Assembly: GCF_000214705.1 (NCBI RefSeq)
Contig: NC_015573.1
Coordinates: 3,045,001 to 3,109,000, forward strand
Direction of reading: 5' to 3'
Length of the DNA stretch: 64,000 nucleotides
Source of the DNA: Desulfofundulus kuznetsovii DSM 6115
Lineage (GTDB): Bacteria > Bacillota > Desulfotomaculia > Desulfotomaculales > Desulfovirgulaceae
Positions within the stretch are counted from its first letter, which is position 1; each line of letters begins with the position of its first letter. The position numbers and the translations under genes were made by a program. Of this stretch, positions 50,334-60,300 are shown one piece after another. Below the pieces are notes generated by a model. That model made no database searches. It was given only the letters and a program-made list of their open reading frames with translations, and was not told the DNA's origin.

Positions 50334-51875
50334 CTAATTCCCCGGCGGTTCAATGGCGGCAACAATTTCCGGTTTCAACCCCCGGTACTTGGCCAGCCAC
50401 TGGCGGCGCTCCCGGCGCAGTTCTTCCACCAGCTGCCGGTAAACTTCCGGGCTGTAGTAAGTAACGGGGTTATAGCGGTCCAGGTCCAGACCCGGCACCT
50501 GCAAAGGCACCTGGTAGCCCCAGTCGGGATCGGTTTGCCAGGTAATGCTGTTGCGGGCAATTTCCCTTAAGATGTGGGTGGAAACGGCAATGGTGATTTT
50601 TTCGCCGGGGAAGCCGGGCCCGGCGCCCACACTCCCTGTGTTTAACAGGTAGCACTCCATATCCGGGTTGGCCCGCAGAATTTCCAGCAGGCGGTTCCCT
50701 TCCTCTTCTTCAGGACCGATAATAAATGGGTTGGTGCCCACCTCCCTTTTCGACTGGCCGGCACGGGTGGGGTCACCCGCCGAAGTTTCAATGGATTCCC
50801 CCAGCATAAAATAAGCCGCCGCCTGTTCCGCCGTTAACCTGGCCACGGGAGGGATAATGGTATTCCGGCGAGTGATAAAGATGAGCCGGTGGGCCTTGTC
50901 GAGATCAATGCGGTCATCGGTACTGAGCACGTCCCGGCGCAGGATCACTCCCCGGCCGTTGGAAGTCAGCCCGGTATCATCAAAGAGAATCCGCCCGTCT
51001 TCCAGCACCTTCACGTTTTCAAAGACGGCCCCGGGAGCGGTGGCCGCCCGGTAGAGGACCAGCTGGGACTCATCCAGACCTTCCGTTTTAATGTAAAAGC
51101 CGTTTTCCGTACCGTAACAGTAACCCCGGCCATCCATCATCACCACGTCGTCCTGGCGGATGACCACCCCTTCCTCTCCGGTCAAGCCGTGATCATGCAT
51201 GGTGAGGGTGGTTTTCCCCGTACCGGAAAGACCAAAGAGAATAAAGCCGACCTCTTTTAAGTGGCCGTTCCTGTCCCGCACCCTTAAAGCCTTGCTCCCG
51301 GCGTGCAGGCCCAGCCAGCCCCGCTTTTTTACTACGTACATGGCCATGCGCAAAAAGGATTTCTTGCATTCCCCGAAGTAGTCCGTTCCCAGAATGTAGG
51401 TTACACCCGCTTCGGGGTGGCAAAAAATAATCCGTTCGGGCCACTCCGGAACATAGATGCTCATTAAATCGGGCTCTTTGTCCGGGTTTTCCGGTTCAAA
51501 GAGCATCAACCGCCACTGCAGTGGTATGCGGGCATATTCAGCGGTGATATATAAACGGCAGTGGAGGCGGAAATCGGGATGGGTGCCCATCTGCCGGTCC
51601 AGGCGGATGACCGATTTTTGCTTCAGGTAGGCATGCACCTGGTCCACCAGCTCCAGCGCCCGCTCCCGGGAGATACCCTGCTGGTCCACCCCCAGCCGTA
51701 CTCCGTCTTCCACGATATAGGTGAATTTGGCGCTGCGGTTGCGGACCCGTGTTATATAATTGACACTACCGTATACGGTGACCTGCTCCTCATGGGAGGC
51801 AAGTCTCCTTAAAGTTTCCGGCGAAGGATTGGTTATTTCCTGGCCTGCTACAACCCTGCGGCGAAACTCTTCCAT
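50334..51875 (-). CDS. ATP-type phosphoenolpyruvate carboxykinase, divergent
   Basis: 513 residues. PEPCK converts oxaloacetate and ATP to PEP, CO2 and ADP. The kinase-1a loop FGLSGTGKTTLTMHD (215-223 core) is present, and YFGECKKSF followed by LGLHAGSKAL corresponds to the canonical YxGEMKK and MHCSAN segments with the catalytic Lys and His. QDDVVMMD matches the metal-binding DD motif. The canonical FNFEGGCYAK motif is replaced by YGTENGFYIK, so this is a divergent family member whose substrate specificity deserves testing. Confidence 0.78.
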   Translation of the reverse strand: MEEFRRRVVAGQEITNPSPETLRRLASHEEQVTVYGSVNYITRVRNRSAKFTYIVEDGVRLGVDQQGISRERALELVDQVHAYLKQKSVIRLDRQMGTHPDFRLHCRLYITAEYARIPLQWRLMLFEPENPDKEPDLMSIYVPEWPERIIFCHPEAGVTYILGTDYFGECKKSFLRMAMYVVKKRGWLGLHAGSKALRVRDRNGHLKEVGFILFGLSGTGKTTLTMHDHGLTGEEGVVIRQDDVVMMDGRGYCYGTENGFYIKTEGLDESQLVLYRAATAPGAVFENVKVLEDGRILFDDTGLTSNGRGVILRRDVLSTDDRIDLDKAHRLIFITRRNTIIPPVARLTAEQAAAYFMLGESIETSAGDPTRAGQSKREVGTNPFIIGPEEEEGNRLLEILRANPDMECYLLNTGSVGAGPGFPGEKITIAVSTHILREIARNSITWQTDPDWGYQVPLQVPGLDLDRYNPVTYYSPEVYRQLVEELRRERRQWLAKYRGLKPEIVAAIEPPGN

Positions 51876-51990
51876 GCTCAGTCCACCTTCCGATATTTTT
51901 CGTAAATTTATGTTAATAATTTATTCAAGAAAATTTTCCATTTTCCTGCATGGTGCATACAAAGTACAAAAGAAGATCCAGACACCTCTA

Positions 51991-52018
51991 TTCAAATGAT
52001 TGGTGAAGGTGATATAAT
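51991..52018 (+). promoter_or_regulatory. Possible promoter of the ferredoxin gene
   Basis: -35 TTCAAA (51,991-51,996), 16-base spacer, -10 TATAAT (52,013-52,018), about 48 bases before the ferredoxin GTG start. Confidence 0.55.
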
Positions 52019-52065
52019 ATCCCCGGCAGTACTGCCACAAACGGAAAAGTTAAGGGGGGAAAACC

Positions 52066-52263
52066 GTGGCCAAAATTCCGTATATCGAATCGGAAGAATG
52101 CCTGGCCTGCGGCTCCTGCGCAGACGTTTGCCCGGATGTCTTCCAGATGAATGAAACCCTGGGTTTCGCCGAGGTGGTTAATCCCCAGGGGGCCAGTGAA
52201 GATGAAATTCAGGAAGCCATTGATATGTGCCCTGCCCAGTGCATCCACTGGAAAGAGGAATAG
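52066..52263 (+). CDS. [4Fe-4S] ferredoxin
   Basis: 65 residues, small electron carrier. It starts with GTG behind AAGGGGGGA. CLACGSCADVCPDVF supplies three cluster ligands and MCPAQCIHW the fourth; the second cluster motif of clostridial-type ferredoxins is absent, so it binds one cluster. The two remaining cysteines could form the disulfide seen in Desulfovibrio gigas-type ferredoxins. It is followed by a terminator, so it is monocistronic. It could serve the AOR or other oxidoreductases. Confidence 0.93.
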   Translation: MAKIPYIESEECLACGSCADVCPDVFQMNETLGFAEVVNPQGASEDEIQEAIDMCPAQCIHWKEE

Positions 52264-52302
52264 AAAGAACTAAGGAATAGAAAGAACTAAAGCAAAAAAC
52301 AA

Positions 52303-52324
52303 GGGGCGTCGGGAAAGACGCCCC
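52303..52324 (+). terminator. Terminator after the ferredoxin gene
   Basis: Perfect 8-bp stem GGGGCGTC/GACGCCCC around GGGAAA followed by CTTATTT, 39 bases past the stop codon. Confidence 0.75.
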
Positions 52325-52346
52325 CTTATTTGGTGGAGGAATGCAC

Positions 52347-53438
52347 ATGCGAACCGGGACGGCCAACCTGCCCCTGCACGGAGGGAAATGCCCGCCCTGG
52401 CTCTTTGAACGGATGGTCAAAATGAGCCGCGCCTTAATTGAAGTGATGGTAGCTGAAAGCGGCCCGGACGGGATCCTGGCCAGGCTGGCCGACCCCTTCT
52501 GGTTTCAGGCCCTGGGCTGCGTGCTGGGATTTGACTGGCATTCTTCCGGTTTAACCACCACCGTCTGCGGTGCGTTAAAGGAAGCCCTGCGGGACCGGGC
52601 CGGTCAACTGGGACTTTTTGTGGCGGGAGGTAAAGGAAAGACATCCCGCCAGACGCCGGGCGAAATCCTGGCCATAGGGGAAAAGTTTCCCCTGGCCCGG
52701 GATCCCCGGGAACTGGTTTTTGCGAGCAAGATGGCCGCCAAAGTGGACAACGCCGCCGTCCAGGACGGCTACCAGCTCTACCATCACACCTTATTTTTTA
52801 CTTCCTCCGGGCGCTGGGCAATCATCCAGCAGGGTATGAACGAAACCACCCGCTGGGCCCGCCGCTATCACTGGTTGAGCACCACGGTAAAGGATTTTGT
52901 CTGCGAACCCCACACGGCGGTGTGCTGCGATCACAGGGGTGAAACCCTTAACCTGGTGGCCCTGGAAAGCGACCCGGCGCGAAAGGTAATTGCCGAACTG
53001 GCCCGGGAAAAACCGGAAAACCTGCTCCGGGATCTGACCCGGTTGCAGCAGAGTGCCCTGAACCTGCCGGCCCGGCACCGGGTGGAACTGGCCGACCTGA
53101 ATCCGGCCAGACTGCACCGGGTGCTCCTGAAAAGTTACGAACGGCAGCCGGAGAATTTTGCCGCGCTGGTAGCCACCGAAGGAGTGGGACCCAAAGCGTT
53201 GCGGGCTCTTTCCCTGCTCTCGGAACTGGCCTACGGAACACCGCCCAGCTTCAGGGATCCGGCCAGGTTCAGTTTCGCCCACGGGGGCAAGGACGGCCAC
53301 CCTTATCCCGTGGACCGGGCCACCTATGATCACTCCATAGCCTTTCTGGAGAAGGCCCTGGCCGAAAGCCGCCTGGGCCGCCAGGAAAAAATAGAGGCCT
53401 TCCGCCGCCTGGGCCGGTGGCCCCGCCACGCATTTTAG
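52347..53438 (+). CDS. DUF763 family protein
   Basis: 363 residues from the ATG at 52347, which has GGAGG seven bases upstream; an ATG two codons earlier overlaps that sequence. RTGTANLPLHGGKCPPWLFE and DPFWFQALGCVLGFDWHSSG are the hallmark segments of DUF763, a family shared with archaea and thermophiles. A later block (GRWAIIQQGMNETTRWARRY HW region) and a helix-hairpin-helix-like VATEGVGPKALRALSLLSEL suggest a nucleic-acid-related role, but no activity is established. Confidence 0.9.
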   Translation: MRTGTANLPLHGGKCPPWLFERMVKMSRALIEVMVAESGPDGILARLADPFWFQALGCVLGFDWHSSGLTTTVCGALKEALRDRAGQLGLFVAGGKGKTSRQTPGEILAIGEKFPLARDPRELVFASKMAAKVDNAAVQDGYQLYHHTLFFTSSGRWAIIQQGMNETTRWARRYHWLSTTVKDFVCEPHTAVCCDHRGETLNLVALESDPARKVIAELAREKPENLLRDLTRLQQSALNLPARHRVELADLNPARLHRVLLKSYERQPENFAALVATEGVGPKALRALSLLSELAYGTPPSFRDPARFSFAHGGKDGHPYPVDRATYDHSIAFLEKALAESRLGRQEKIEAFRRLGRWPRHAF

Positions 53439-53477
53439 CGCCAGGACACGGCTTGTCCCGGAGATTATTGAAGCCTT

Positions 53478-53837
53478 TTATTTTATTTCGCTAAGATCTT
53501 TCAGGCAGGGCAGGTTGGCGTCAATGGAAACCTCCACCGCACCGGCAGGCGAGGGATTGGCAAGGCGCAGTCGAAAGCAGGGTTTTTTTAGTATGTGGTG
53601 CCACACGGTTTCCCCTTCTTCGACCTCCAGCCTGCCGGTGGTCTCCCATTCCTGCCCGTTGTGCTCCTCCACAAAGAGATTCACGGTCCCGGTAGTGCGG
53701 ATGCGAAAGGCAATGTTCAGAAGGGTCGCCCGCGGGCAGTCCAGCTCCACAACCTGACCGGCGCCGAGATTCATCTCCCGGGCCAGGCGAACAATGTGCG
53801 GTACAACAATTTTTTGTACATCATAATGAAGACTCAT
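53478..53837 (-). CDS. Hypothetical protein, beta-rich
   Basis: 119 residues, not recognised. It has a GAGGGTGAGG sequence before the ATG. The middle is strand-rich and alternates charged and hydrophobic residues (VNLFVEEHNGQEWETTGRLE, RLRLANPSPAGAVEVSIDA), suggesting a small beta-sandwich. No signal peptide or membrane segment. It is convergent with the DUF763 gene. Confidence 0.6.
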   Translation of the reverse strand: MSLHYDVQKIVVPHIVRLAREMNLGAGQVVELDCPRATLLNIAFRIRTTGTVNLFVEEHNGQEWETTGRLEVEEGETVWHHILKKPCFRLRLANPSPAGAVEVSIDANLPCLKDLSEIK

Positions 53838-53863
53838 TGCCTCACCCTCTACAAAGAATTCTC

Positions 53864-54258
53864 GTAAACATTCAGTGAACCCGGTTGGGTGCGGCGCTGT
53901 CCCCGCTCACTCCAGTGCTCCGCGTAAGATGCGCACCACGGTTCGCTTCGGGCCGGCTCTGGCTCTCTGCGGATTACCATCGAAACTATTACCTCCCGAC
54001 CATATTAAACTGCCCGATGTGTCACCAGCAGGTGTTCTTCCATTCGCTTTCGTTTGGCGTCCTCGAGAGCCGAGCCGCCCAGCACTCACTGAAAATGCTA
54101 TACTGGAAAGATTACAACTTACTATCTTGTCACAGCAGGCTTGGAAAGAGCTTCATTGCCAGTGAGTGCTGGGTTCACCGGGTGCTGTTACCGGCGCTTC
54201 GCAAGTCGTTCGCTCCGGACAGCGCCGCACCCCCCTAGCGACTTTACTGAATACTTAC
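53864..54258. mobile_element. 395-bp miniature inverted-repeat element with 8-bp target duplication
   Basis: Terminal inverted repeats GTAAACATTCAGTGAA and TTACTGAATACTTAC are flanked by the direct repeat GAATTCTC (53,856-53,863 and 54,259-54,266). Just inside, GGTGCGGCGCTGTCC pairs with GGACAGCGCCGCACC near 54,220. A perfect 14-bp inner inverted repeat CCCAGCACTCACTG lies at 54,078-54,091 and 54,160-54,173. Internal motifs CCGCTCACTCCAGTG and CAAGTCGTTCGCTCC match those of the element at 35,210-35,469. There is no transposase; open frames across it look incidental. Confidence 0.8.
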
Positions 54259-54344
54259 GAATTCTCATGGTTTTACCACTGCTCTTTAATATTACACGAT
54301 TATTGCTCTAAATGGCAAGAATCCAGGTTTTCCAGGGGTAAGAA

Positions 54345-55103
54345 ATGAAGGACCGGAGTAAGGCAGTCTACCAAATCAAGCGCACCTACGGGAAATGGTT
54401 CCTGACGAAAGTGAAACGGGCGATCTACCGGTACTCCATGATCACGGCAGGCGATAAAATTGCAGTAGGTGTTTCGGGAGGTAAGGATAGTTCCGCTCTC
54501 CTGTACATAATGTGGCTGCTCAAACACTATTCCCCGCTTTCATTTGACTTTCACGCCGTCTTTCTTGACCTGGGCTGGCCGGTTGATCCTGCACCCCTGG
54601 CCTCCTTTTGCCGGGAACGGGACATACCATTTCACGTGGAACAAACGGCCATCGGAGCCATCGTCTTTGAACACCGCCGGGAGGAAAACCCCTGTGCCCT
54701 GTGCGCCCACCTGCGCCGGGGCGCCCTCCACGGAGTGGCCCGGCGGCTGGGCTGCAACAAGGTGGCCCTGGGGCATCACCTGGATGACCTCCTGGAAACA
54801 TTTCTTTTAAACTGGGTCTATACCGGTCAGCTGGCCACCTTTACGCCGGCAACCCATCTGGCCAGAAGCGGCCTGGTGCTTATCCGCCCCCTTATTTACC
54901 TGCCGGAAGCCACCCTGGCCGGTATTACGCGGGCTGAAAACCTTCCCGTGATGGACAACCCCTGTCCGGCCAGCGGTAAAACGAAGCGGGAAGAAATACG
55001 CTCCCTGGTGGGCTTGATGGCGAAAGCCTACCCCGATATCCGCGAAAAATTTCTCACCGCCATCGAAAAGGCCGGGTGGCTGGAACCAGCTCCTGACAAA
55101 TAA
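54345..55103 (+). CDS. TtcA-like tRNA-thiolating ATP pyrophosphatase
   Basis: 252 residues, N-type ATP pyrophosphatase. The PP-loop is VSGGKDSSAL (44-50). Cys117 and Cys120 in NPCALCAHLRRG and a third Cys in DNPCPASGKTKRE match the [4Fe-4S] ligands of TtcA, which makes 2-thiocytidine in tRNA. LGHHLDDLLETFLLN is another family motif. TtcA relatives also include TtuA-like thiouridylases, so the exact tRNA target is uncertain. AGGGG precedes the ATG. Confidence 0.87.
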   Translation: MKDRSKAVYQIKRTYGKWFLTKVKRAIYRYSMITAGDKIAVGVSGGKDSSALLYIMWLLKHYSPLSFDFHAVFLDLGWPVDPAPLASFCRERDIPFHVEQTAIGAIVFEHRREENPCALCAHLRRGALHGVARRLGCNKVALGHHLDDLLETFLLNWVYTGQLATFTPATHLARSGLVLIRPLIYLPEATLAGITRAENLPVMDNPCPASGKTKREEIRSLVGLMAKAYPDIREKFLTAIEKAGWLEPAPDK

Positions 55104-55282
55104 ACCACCTCCGGAGCAATTCGCAGGGCTACACGGAAGTGGTTCACGTCTCGATAGGGCTTACCTGCCGCGCCTTTCCGGTAACCACCACTGGCTGCGG
55201 GGTAACAGGCCTGCTTGCAGGGTAACATTTTTTGGTTATAATGAAAGCAGTATATGATTTTAAAATAAGGAGGCGTTTCTTG

Positions 55283-55561
55283 ATGAAGGACTGCCCGGTA
55301 TGCCATGTACCCCTTAGGGAAGTGCCCCGCTTCGGGGTCTTGCTGGATGTCTGCTCCCGCTGCCACGGGGTGTGGCTCGACGGCGGAGAACTGGAAAAGG
55401 TGATTGCCCTGGCCCGGGAGTTCCACGGCGAATTTCAGCACCACAAAGATTACGACGAGCACCACAGCTATCACCATCACGACCACTACGGCCATCACGG
55501 CTACCACAAGCACAAAAAGAAACGCAGCATCTTCGAGCTATTTGAAGATCTGTTTGATTAA
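55283..55561 (+). CDS. TFIIB-type zinc-ribbon protein with His-rich region
   Basis: 92 residues from the ATG at 55283, behind AAGGAGG. CPVCHVPL and DVCSRCHGVWLDGGELE form the zf-TFIIB zinc ribbon. A histidine-rich stretch (DYDEHHSYHHHDHYGHHGYH) follows and the protein ends with a basic KKKKR-like patch and an acidic SIFELFEDLFD tail. It may bind or store zinc or nickel or act as an RNA-processing or chaperone-like factor; the function is unknown. Confidence 0.8.
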   Translation: MKDCPVCHVPLREVPRFGVLLDVCSRCHGVWLDGGELEKVIALAREFHGEFQHHKDYDEHHSYHHHDHYGHHGYHKHKKKRSIFELFEDLFD

Positions 55562-55585
55562 GATTAAAAAATGCGGGTGGCGCGT

Positions 55586-56977
55586 TTACGGCCGCCCTTC
55601 TTTTTTCCGGACCTCCCCCCGGGCCAGGGAGAAATATACGCCGCCGGCGCAGAGCACGGCAAAGAGCAAAAAGGATATATGCATGCTTTTCAGCAAGAGC
55701 GGACTCGCAGACGGGGTAATGGTCGTGCCCTTCAGATAAAGGCCAAAGAAGAAGGTCACCAGGGCCATGCTTAAAGCCTGACCCACCAGGCGCATGGTAC
55801 CCAGGGTGGCGGAAGCCACCCCGTAATAGCGTTTTTCCACTGCACTCATTACCGCATTGGTATTGGGTGAAGAAAACAGGGCAAAGCCAGTGCCAAGCAA
55901 CACCAGATATCCCATTATCGTCCACAAAGGAGTGGTTTTGTTTATAAGGGAAAAAAGGAAAAGCCCGACAAAGCTTAAAGCCATCCCCAGGGAAGCAAGC
56001 AGCCGCGGCTCGACACGGTCGGAAAGCCTGCCGGCCAGCGGGGAAAGAAGGGCCATCAGAACGGGCTGTGCCAGGAGGATAAAGCCGGCAGTCTGGGCAT
56101 CCAGCCCCCTGACCACCTGCAGGTACAGGGAAAGCAAAAAACCCACCGCAAAGGTGGCGCTATAGTGAATGAGCGCCGCCAGGTTGGAAAAGGCAAAAAC
56201 CAGGTTGCGGAAAAGGTTCAGGTTGATCAACGGATAGGGGTAGCGCAGCTCCTGCCGGATAAACAGGGCCAGCAAAACCAGACCCATTGCCAGGACCCAG
56301 CGGGCAGAGGTGCTGGTGTTGGCCGACGCGATGCCGTACATGAATGCCGCCATGCCCAGGGTGTAAAGGAACGCCCCCGCCGGGTCATATTTTTCACCCC
56401 GCACATCCCGCCATTCTCCCTTGAGTTTAAACACGGTGACCAGGACCACAATTAAGCCAAGCAAAAAGTTCAGGTAGAAAATATACCGCCAGCCAAACTG
56501 GTGGGTTAAAAACCCGCCTACCACCGGCCCCAGGGATAACCCCGTATAAACAGCCGCCACGTTGATGCCCAGCACTTTCCCCCGTTCCCGGGGAGGAAAT
56601 ACGCCGGTCAGGATGGCCACGCCGGTACCGAAGATCATGGCCCCGCCAATGCCGTGCAGGATGCGGAAAAGGATCAGCATTTCCCCTGAAGTGGCCAGAC
56701 CGCTTAAAAGGGACAGCAAGGTATAAGTAATGATCCCGACCAGAAAGACTTTTTTCCTGCCGTACAGGTCCGCCGCCCGGCCAAAGGGAAGCAAGAAAAC
56801 AGAGGAGGCCAGGAGATAGGAAGTAACAATCCAGTTGAGCATCAATGCTTCCAGGTGAAACTCCCGACCGATGGCCGGAACGGCCAGGTTAACGGCACTG
56901 CCCATAAAGGGAGTTAAAAAGGAAGCCAGAGTAGCCGCCAGCAAAACGTATTTTTTCATGCTTTCGTTATCTTTCAT
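55586..56977 (-). CDS. MFS exporter, 14-helix DHA2-like
   Basis: About 463 residues, with 14 likely membrane segments. Signature loops are FLLPFGRAADLYGRKKVFLV and the motif C-like VYTGLSLGPVVGGFLTHQFG. The family includes EmrB/QacA multidrug exporters. The start is uncertain: ATGs at 56977 and 56959 and a GTG at 56989 are in frame, none with an ideal ribosome-binding site. A clean AAGGAGGTG lies further upstream, out of frame with any start. Confidence 0.85.
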   Translation of the reverse strand: MKDNESMKKYVLLAATLASFLTPFMGSAVNLAVPAIGREFHLEALMLNWIVTSYLLASSVFLLPFGRAADLYGRKKVFLVGIITYTLLSLLSGLATSGEMLILFRILHGIGGAMIFGTGVAILTGVFPPRERGKVLGINVAAVYTGLSLGPVVGGFLTHQFGWRYIFYLNFLLGLIVVLVTVFKLKGEWRDVRGEKYDPAGAFLYTLGMAAFMYGIASANTSTSARWVLAMGLVLLALFIRQELRYPYPLINLNLFRNLVFAFSNLAALIHYSATFAVGFLLSLYLQVVRGLDAQTAGFILLAQPVLMALLSPLAGRLSDRVEPRLLASLGMALSFVGLFLFSLINKTTPLWTIMGYLVLLGTGFALFSSPNTNAVMSAVEKRYYGVASATLGTMRLVGQALSMALVTFFFGLYLKGTTITPSASPLLLKSMHISFLLFAVLCAGGVYFSLARGEVRKKEGRP

Positions 56978-57313
56978 AAAAAAAAGCACACGCCCCCGGG
57001 GGACAAGAGCGTTGGCGGGTACACCTCCTTATTTAAATTAATACCTTTAAAAATTCAACAGGCCGGGCAAAATTCCTCCCGGGAACAACGTTCGAATTTC
57101 TGGCCTTGAATTTTTATGGGCCTGGAACCCCTATATCTGAAAAACTGGTGAACGAAGAAGATGCCCCCGTCGACCCAGTTGCACCCGGTCGTCAGGCATT
57201 TGAGCAGGGAATTATCCCTGAACCGGGATAAAACCTGCCGCCTCAGGCAGGATAAAATGTAAAAGGTGGGCGCCCCAAATTTACTGTCGGGACACCCCCC
57301 TCTTCCTGTTGCG
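56978..57313. other. Gap between the MFS and multicopper oxidase genes
   Basis: No supported gene. A minus-strand open frame (57,456-57,055) overlaps the oxidase 3' end out of frame and ends in a Cys-rich stretch (CSREEFCPAC); it has no recognisable family or ribosome-binding site and is not called. No clear U-tract terminator was found for the oxidase. Confidence 0.35.
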
Positions 57314-60300
57314 TTAACGCCCTGGAAGCACAAGCAAAGTAGTCTTGTTCCCATCTTCGACACGCAAAAGGCCCCACATACCGAGTTCAAGATCCCAGCG
57401 AACAATTCCGGAACGATACATGAAGTCACCGGGAGTTCCCAGCGGGCTGATTGCACCCTCTATTTTTGCCGAAAAACCTTCGCCTACTGTAATCGCGCCC
57501 CTGACGGCTATGACCTGGGAAAAGAGGTCCCCCGGCTGCTGCCGGTAGTTGTGGCCATGGAGGACGAAGCTGTGCGCCCGCGGTTTGTCGGACGGCATAA
57601 GTAGACGGATCGTTACCGGATCACCGATTATTGCCTCGAATAGAGGCGTGGCGGGATCGCCGTGGAAGAGGGAACTAAAGACCTTGTGCACCTGCGGTAT
57701 AACTTTTAACCGGTTCTCAAAAGGTTCCGAGCGGTAATTGAATGCCTTCATTCCCTGATCTTCGGGGTCCAGATCCCCTGGAATTGGAACTATAACAAAC
57801 GCTTCCGGAATGACCTTGCCCCCGGCATTTAGAAGGAATACACCGTCGTGCATGATCAGTACCATTTCCCGTACGGCCGGCAGGAACGGGTTCAGGATAT
57901 CTAGCTGAGCACCGTGCATCTGTCCTGCACCGGTTCGGGGGTGGCGATAGGATGAGCCCCGCGGCTCCGTGATCAGAGCTCCAAACAGGCCGTGGTGCCG
58001 GTGGTTTCTTATGTCGGCGTAATCCGTGAGACTAATCTCCAGGCCGGGTGATTCAACGAACCAGCGGTAAGTTATGCTTTCTCCCGGCCCAATCGTCTGG
58101 TCGGGATTAAAGCCGATAGTGGCTCCATCTGATCCCAGCACGTCGTATTTGACGAGTTGAGCATGCATGGAAACCCGGTTCGAGTATGGCCAGGGGGCTT
58201 CAACCGGTACAGCCGGGTGCTGGTGGTCGGGTAGGGTTTCGGGTAAGCGGTTCGTAAGGGTTACTTCCACACAATCACCGGCATTTGCCCTTAAAATGAG
58301 AGGCTCGGGGTTCTTTGCACCGGATAGGATTTCATCGACCTCTTCCGCCCTGGCAAAGATTAAACCGAACGGATCATGGTCGCCATGGGCATTGTAATTA
58401 ATTTTTGTGCCCAGAGCAACAATATCAAAGTGCTTGATGGGTGTCCCCGGCGGACAGGGGTTCCCGGGATCTACCGCCTTTGGTGGCGGGGCTCCGGTAG
58501 GTTGGGGGCGGGGAATCGTGCGTACGGGCGGCTCCGGCCTGTCCGGCAGCGGCAATAACTCGGGTACCCGTTGGCCAAAGGCCCGCATAATACCCCACAC
58601 GCCCAGCCAGAGGTCGTCGATACCGCCGGAAAAATACAGCATATCGAAATCCCCCGGGCCTTCGCCTTCCACGGCGAATTCGAAGTTGAACGCTTCCGAG
58701 ATACCGATATGTTTGGCCTGAGTCAATGGCGATTCCAGATCGCGGCTTTCAAACAACCATTTCTGGCGGTGCAGATTGAAAGCATGGGATTCTTCGTGTG
58801 CACCCTGGATCAACCGGATGCGTACAGGGTCTCCGATATATGCACCCAGGAGTGGAGTAGCCGGGTCCCCGTGTACAAAAGAGCTGAACACGTACGCCGG
58901 GTCGCCGCCCCTGATCTGGAACGGCTCGTTCGTGTAGTTAAAAGCCATTACCCCCTGGTCGTTAAACGTGCCGGGCACCGGCGGCGGGTTCAACGGTTTT
59001 CCCCCGGCCGTGACCAGCGGAGCAAAATCGTGAACTGCCAGGCAGAATTCCCGGAAATCGGGAATGAAGGGATTTTCAATAATGGCCTGGCTCCCAGCTT
59101 CGATTGGCTCCCCCGTATTTTGTTTCCGGAATTTCGATCCGGGCGGTTCTACTATAAGCGCGGCGAACAGGCCGTGATGCTGGTTTTGGAGAGCGAACAG
59201 GTGATCGTGGAAGAATGCCGTCTTAAGCTCGGTATCGGCAAACCAGCGGTACCTTATCGTCTTATTGCGCTCAATTCCGGTGAAATAGTTCCAGCCGACA
59301 TTTGAGCCGTCGGACGCCAGCGGATCGAATTTGACGAAGTGAACGTGCATGCCACAGAAGGGGGTTTTAGTCAGGACCTGGAAGGCGCTGGGTCCCAACG
59401 TCACCGGCAGCTTATTGGTAAAGGTCAAGTCTATGCACTCACCTGCATTGGCACGGATAAACAGGGGTTCCGGCTTCTTCCGGCCGGCCAGGATATCTTC
59501 TTCATCTTCGGCCAGGACGAATAAACGGCCTTCGGGATCGTGCCAGCCGGCTTTATTGTAAACAAGATCTTTCTGGATGGCCACGATATTGTATTCCCTT
59601 ACGGGGACGCCTGGTGGACACGGGTTGGTAAACGGCGCCCCCGGCACCGGGTTAGGGTCAAAGGCAGCTCGTTCCAGATCCGTAGGACCGAAGCCCCGGT
59701 CAGTGCCGAGCGGCGGTAAAGGCGCCCTCTTGCCGTATGTGCCCGGGATGAAGAATGGAAATCCCGGACGTTCCGGTGTTGGCGGCGGAGGAGCCGGCCG
59801 GTCGGGTAACGGCAGCAGGCGCCGGACGGGCTGGCCGCTGGGGTAGACGCGGCTACCGTCTTCCAGCACGTCATGGGTCCGAAAAATCCCCCACATACCC
59901 TCTGAGAAATGAGGATACAGGTGACAGTGGAATATCGCATCGCCATAGCAACGGTGTAAGCTCCCTGCACCATAAAGCACATCAAATGTAAATGTGCTTT
60001 GAGGCGCCAGATCCCGTGAGTCGTTTAGTTCCGAGTCGACATTATCCGGGTCGAATAGCCACTGGTGGACATGTAAATGAAAGATATGTGTCTCCTTCAC
60101 ACCGCCGTGAACAACGTGGAATCGTACAGGATCTCCCCGGTAAGCCCGCAGCACGGGGGTTGCCGGGTCACCAAACGCCCACGAATCGTGGTGCACTTCC
60201 TCGCCGACACACCCAGGGCACACCTGGCCGCTTAAAATTAAGGCCAGACGATTTCGCATTGGTTCGGAACGGTAGTTTATGGCATGAGTCGCCCCAGGTT

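Noticed and set aside
53885-54238. Open frame of 117 codons across the 395-bp element
   Set aside because: It coincides with a palindromic repeat element; coding potential is probably incidental.
57055-57456. 133-codon minus-strand frame with a Cys-rich end
   Set aside because: It begins inside the oxidase gene out of frame, has no ribosome-binding site and resembles no family I know.
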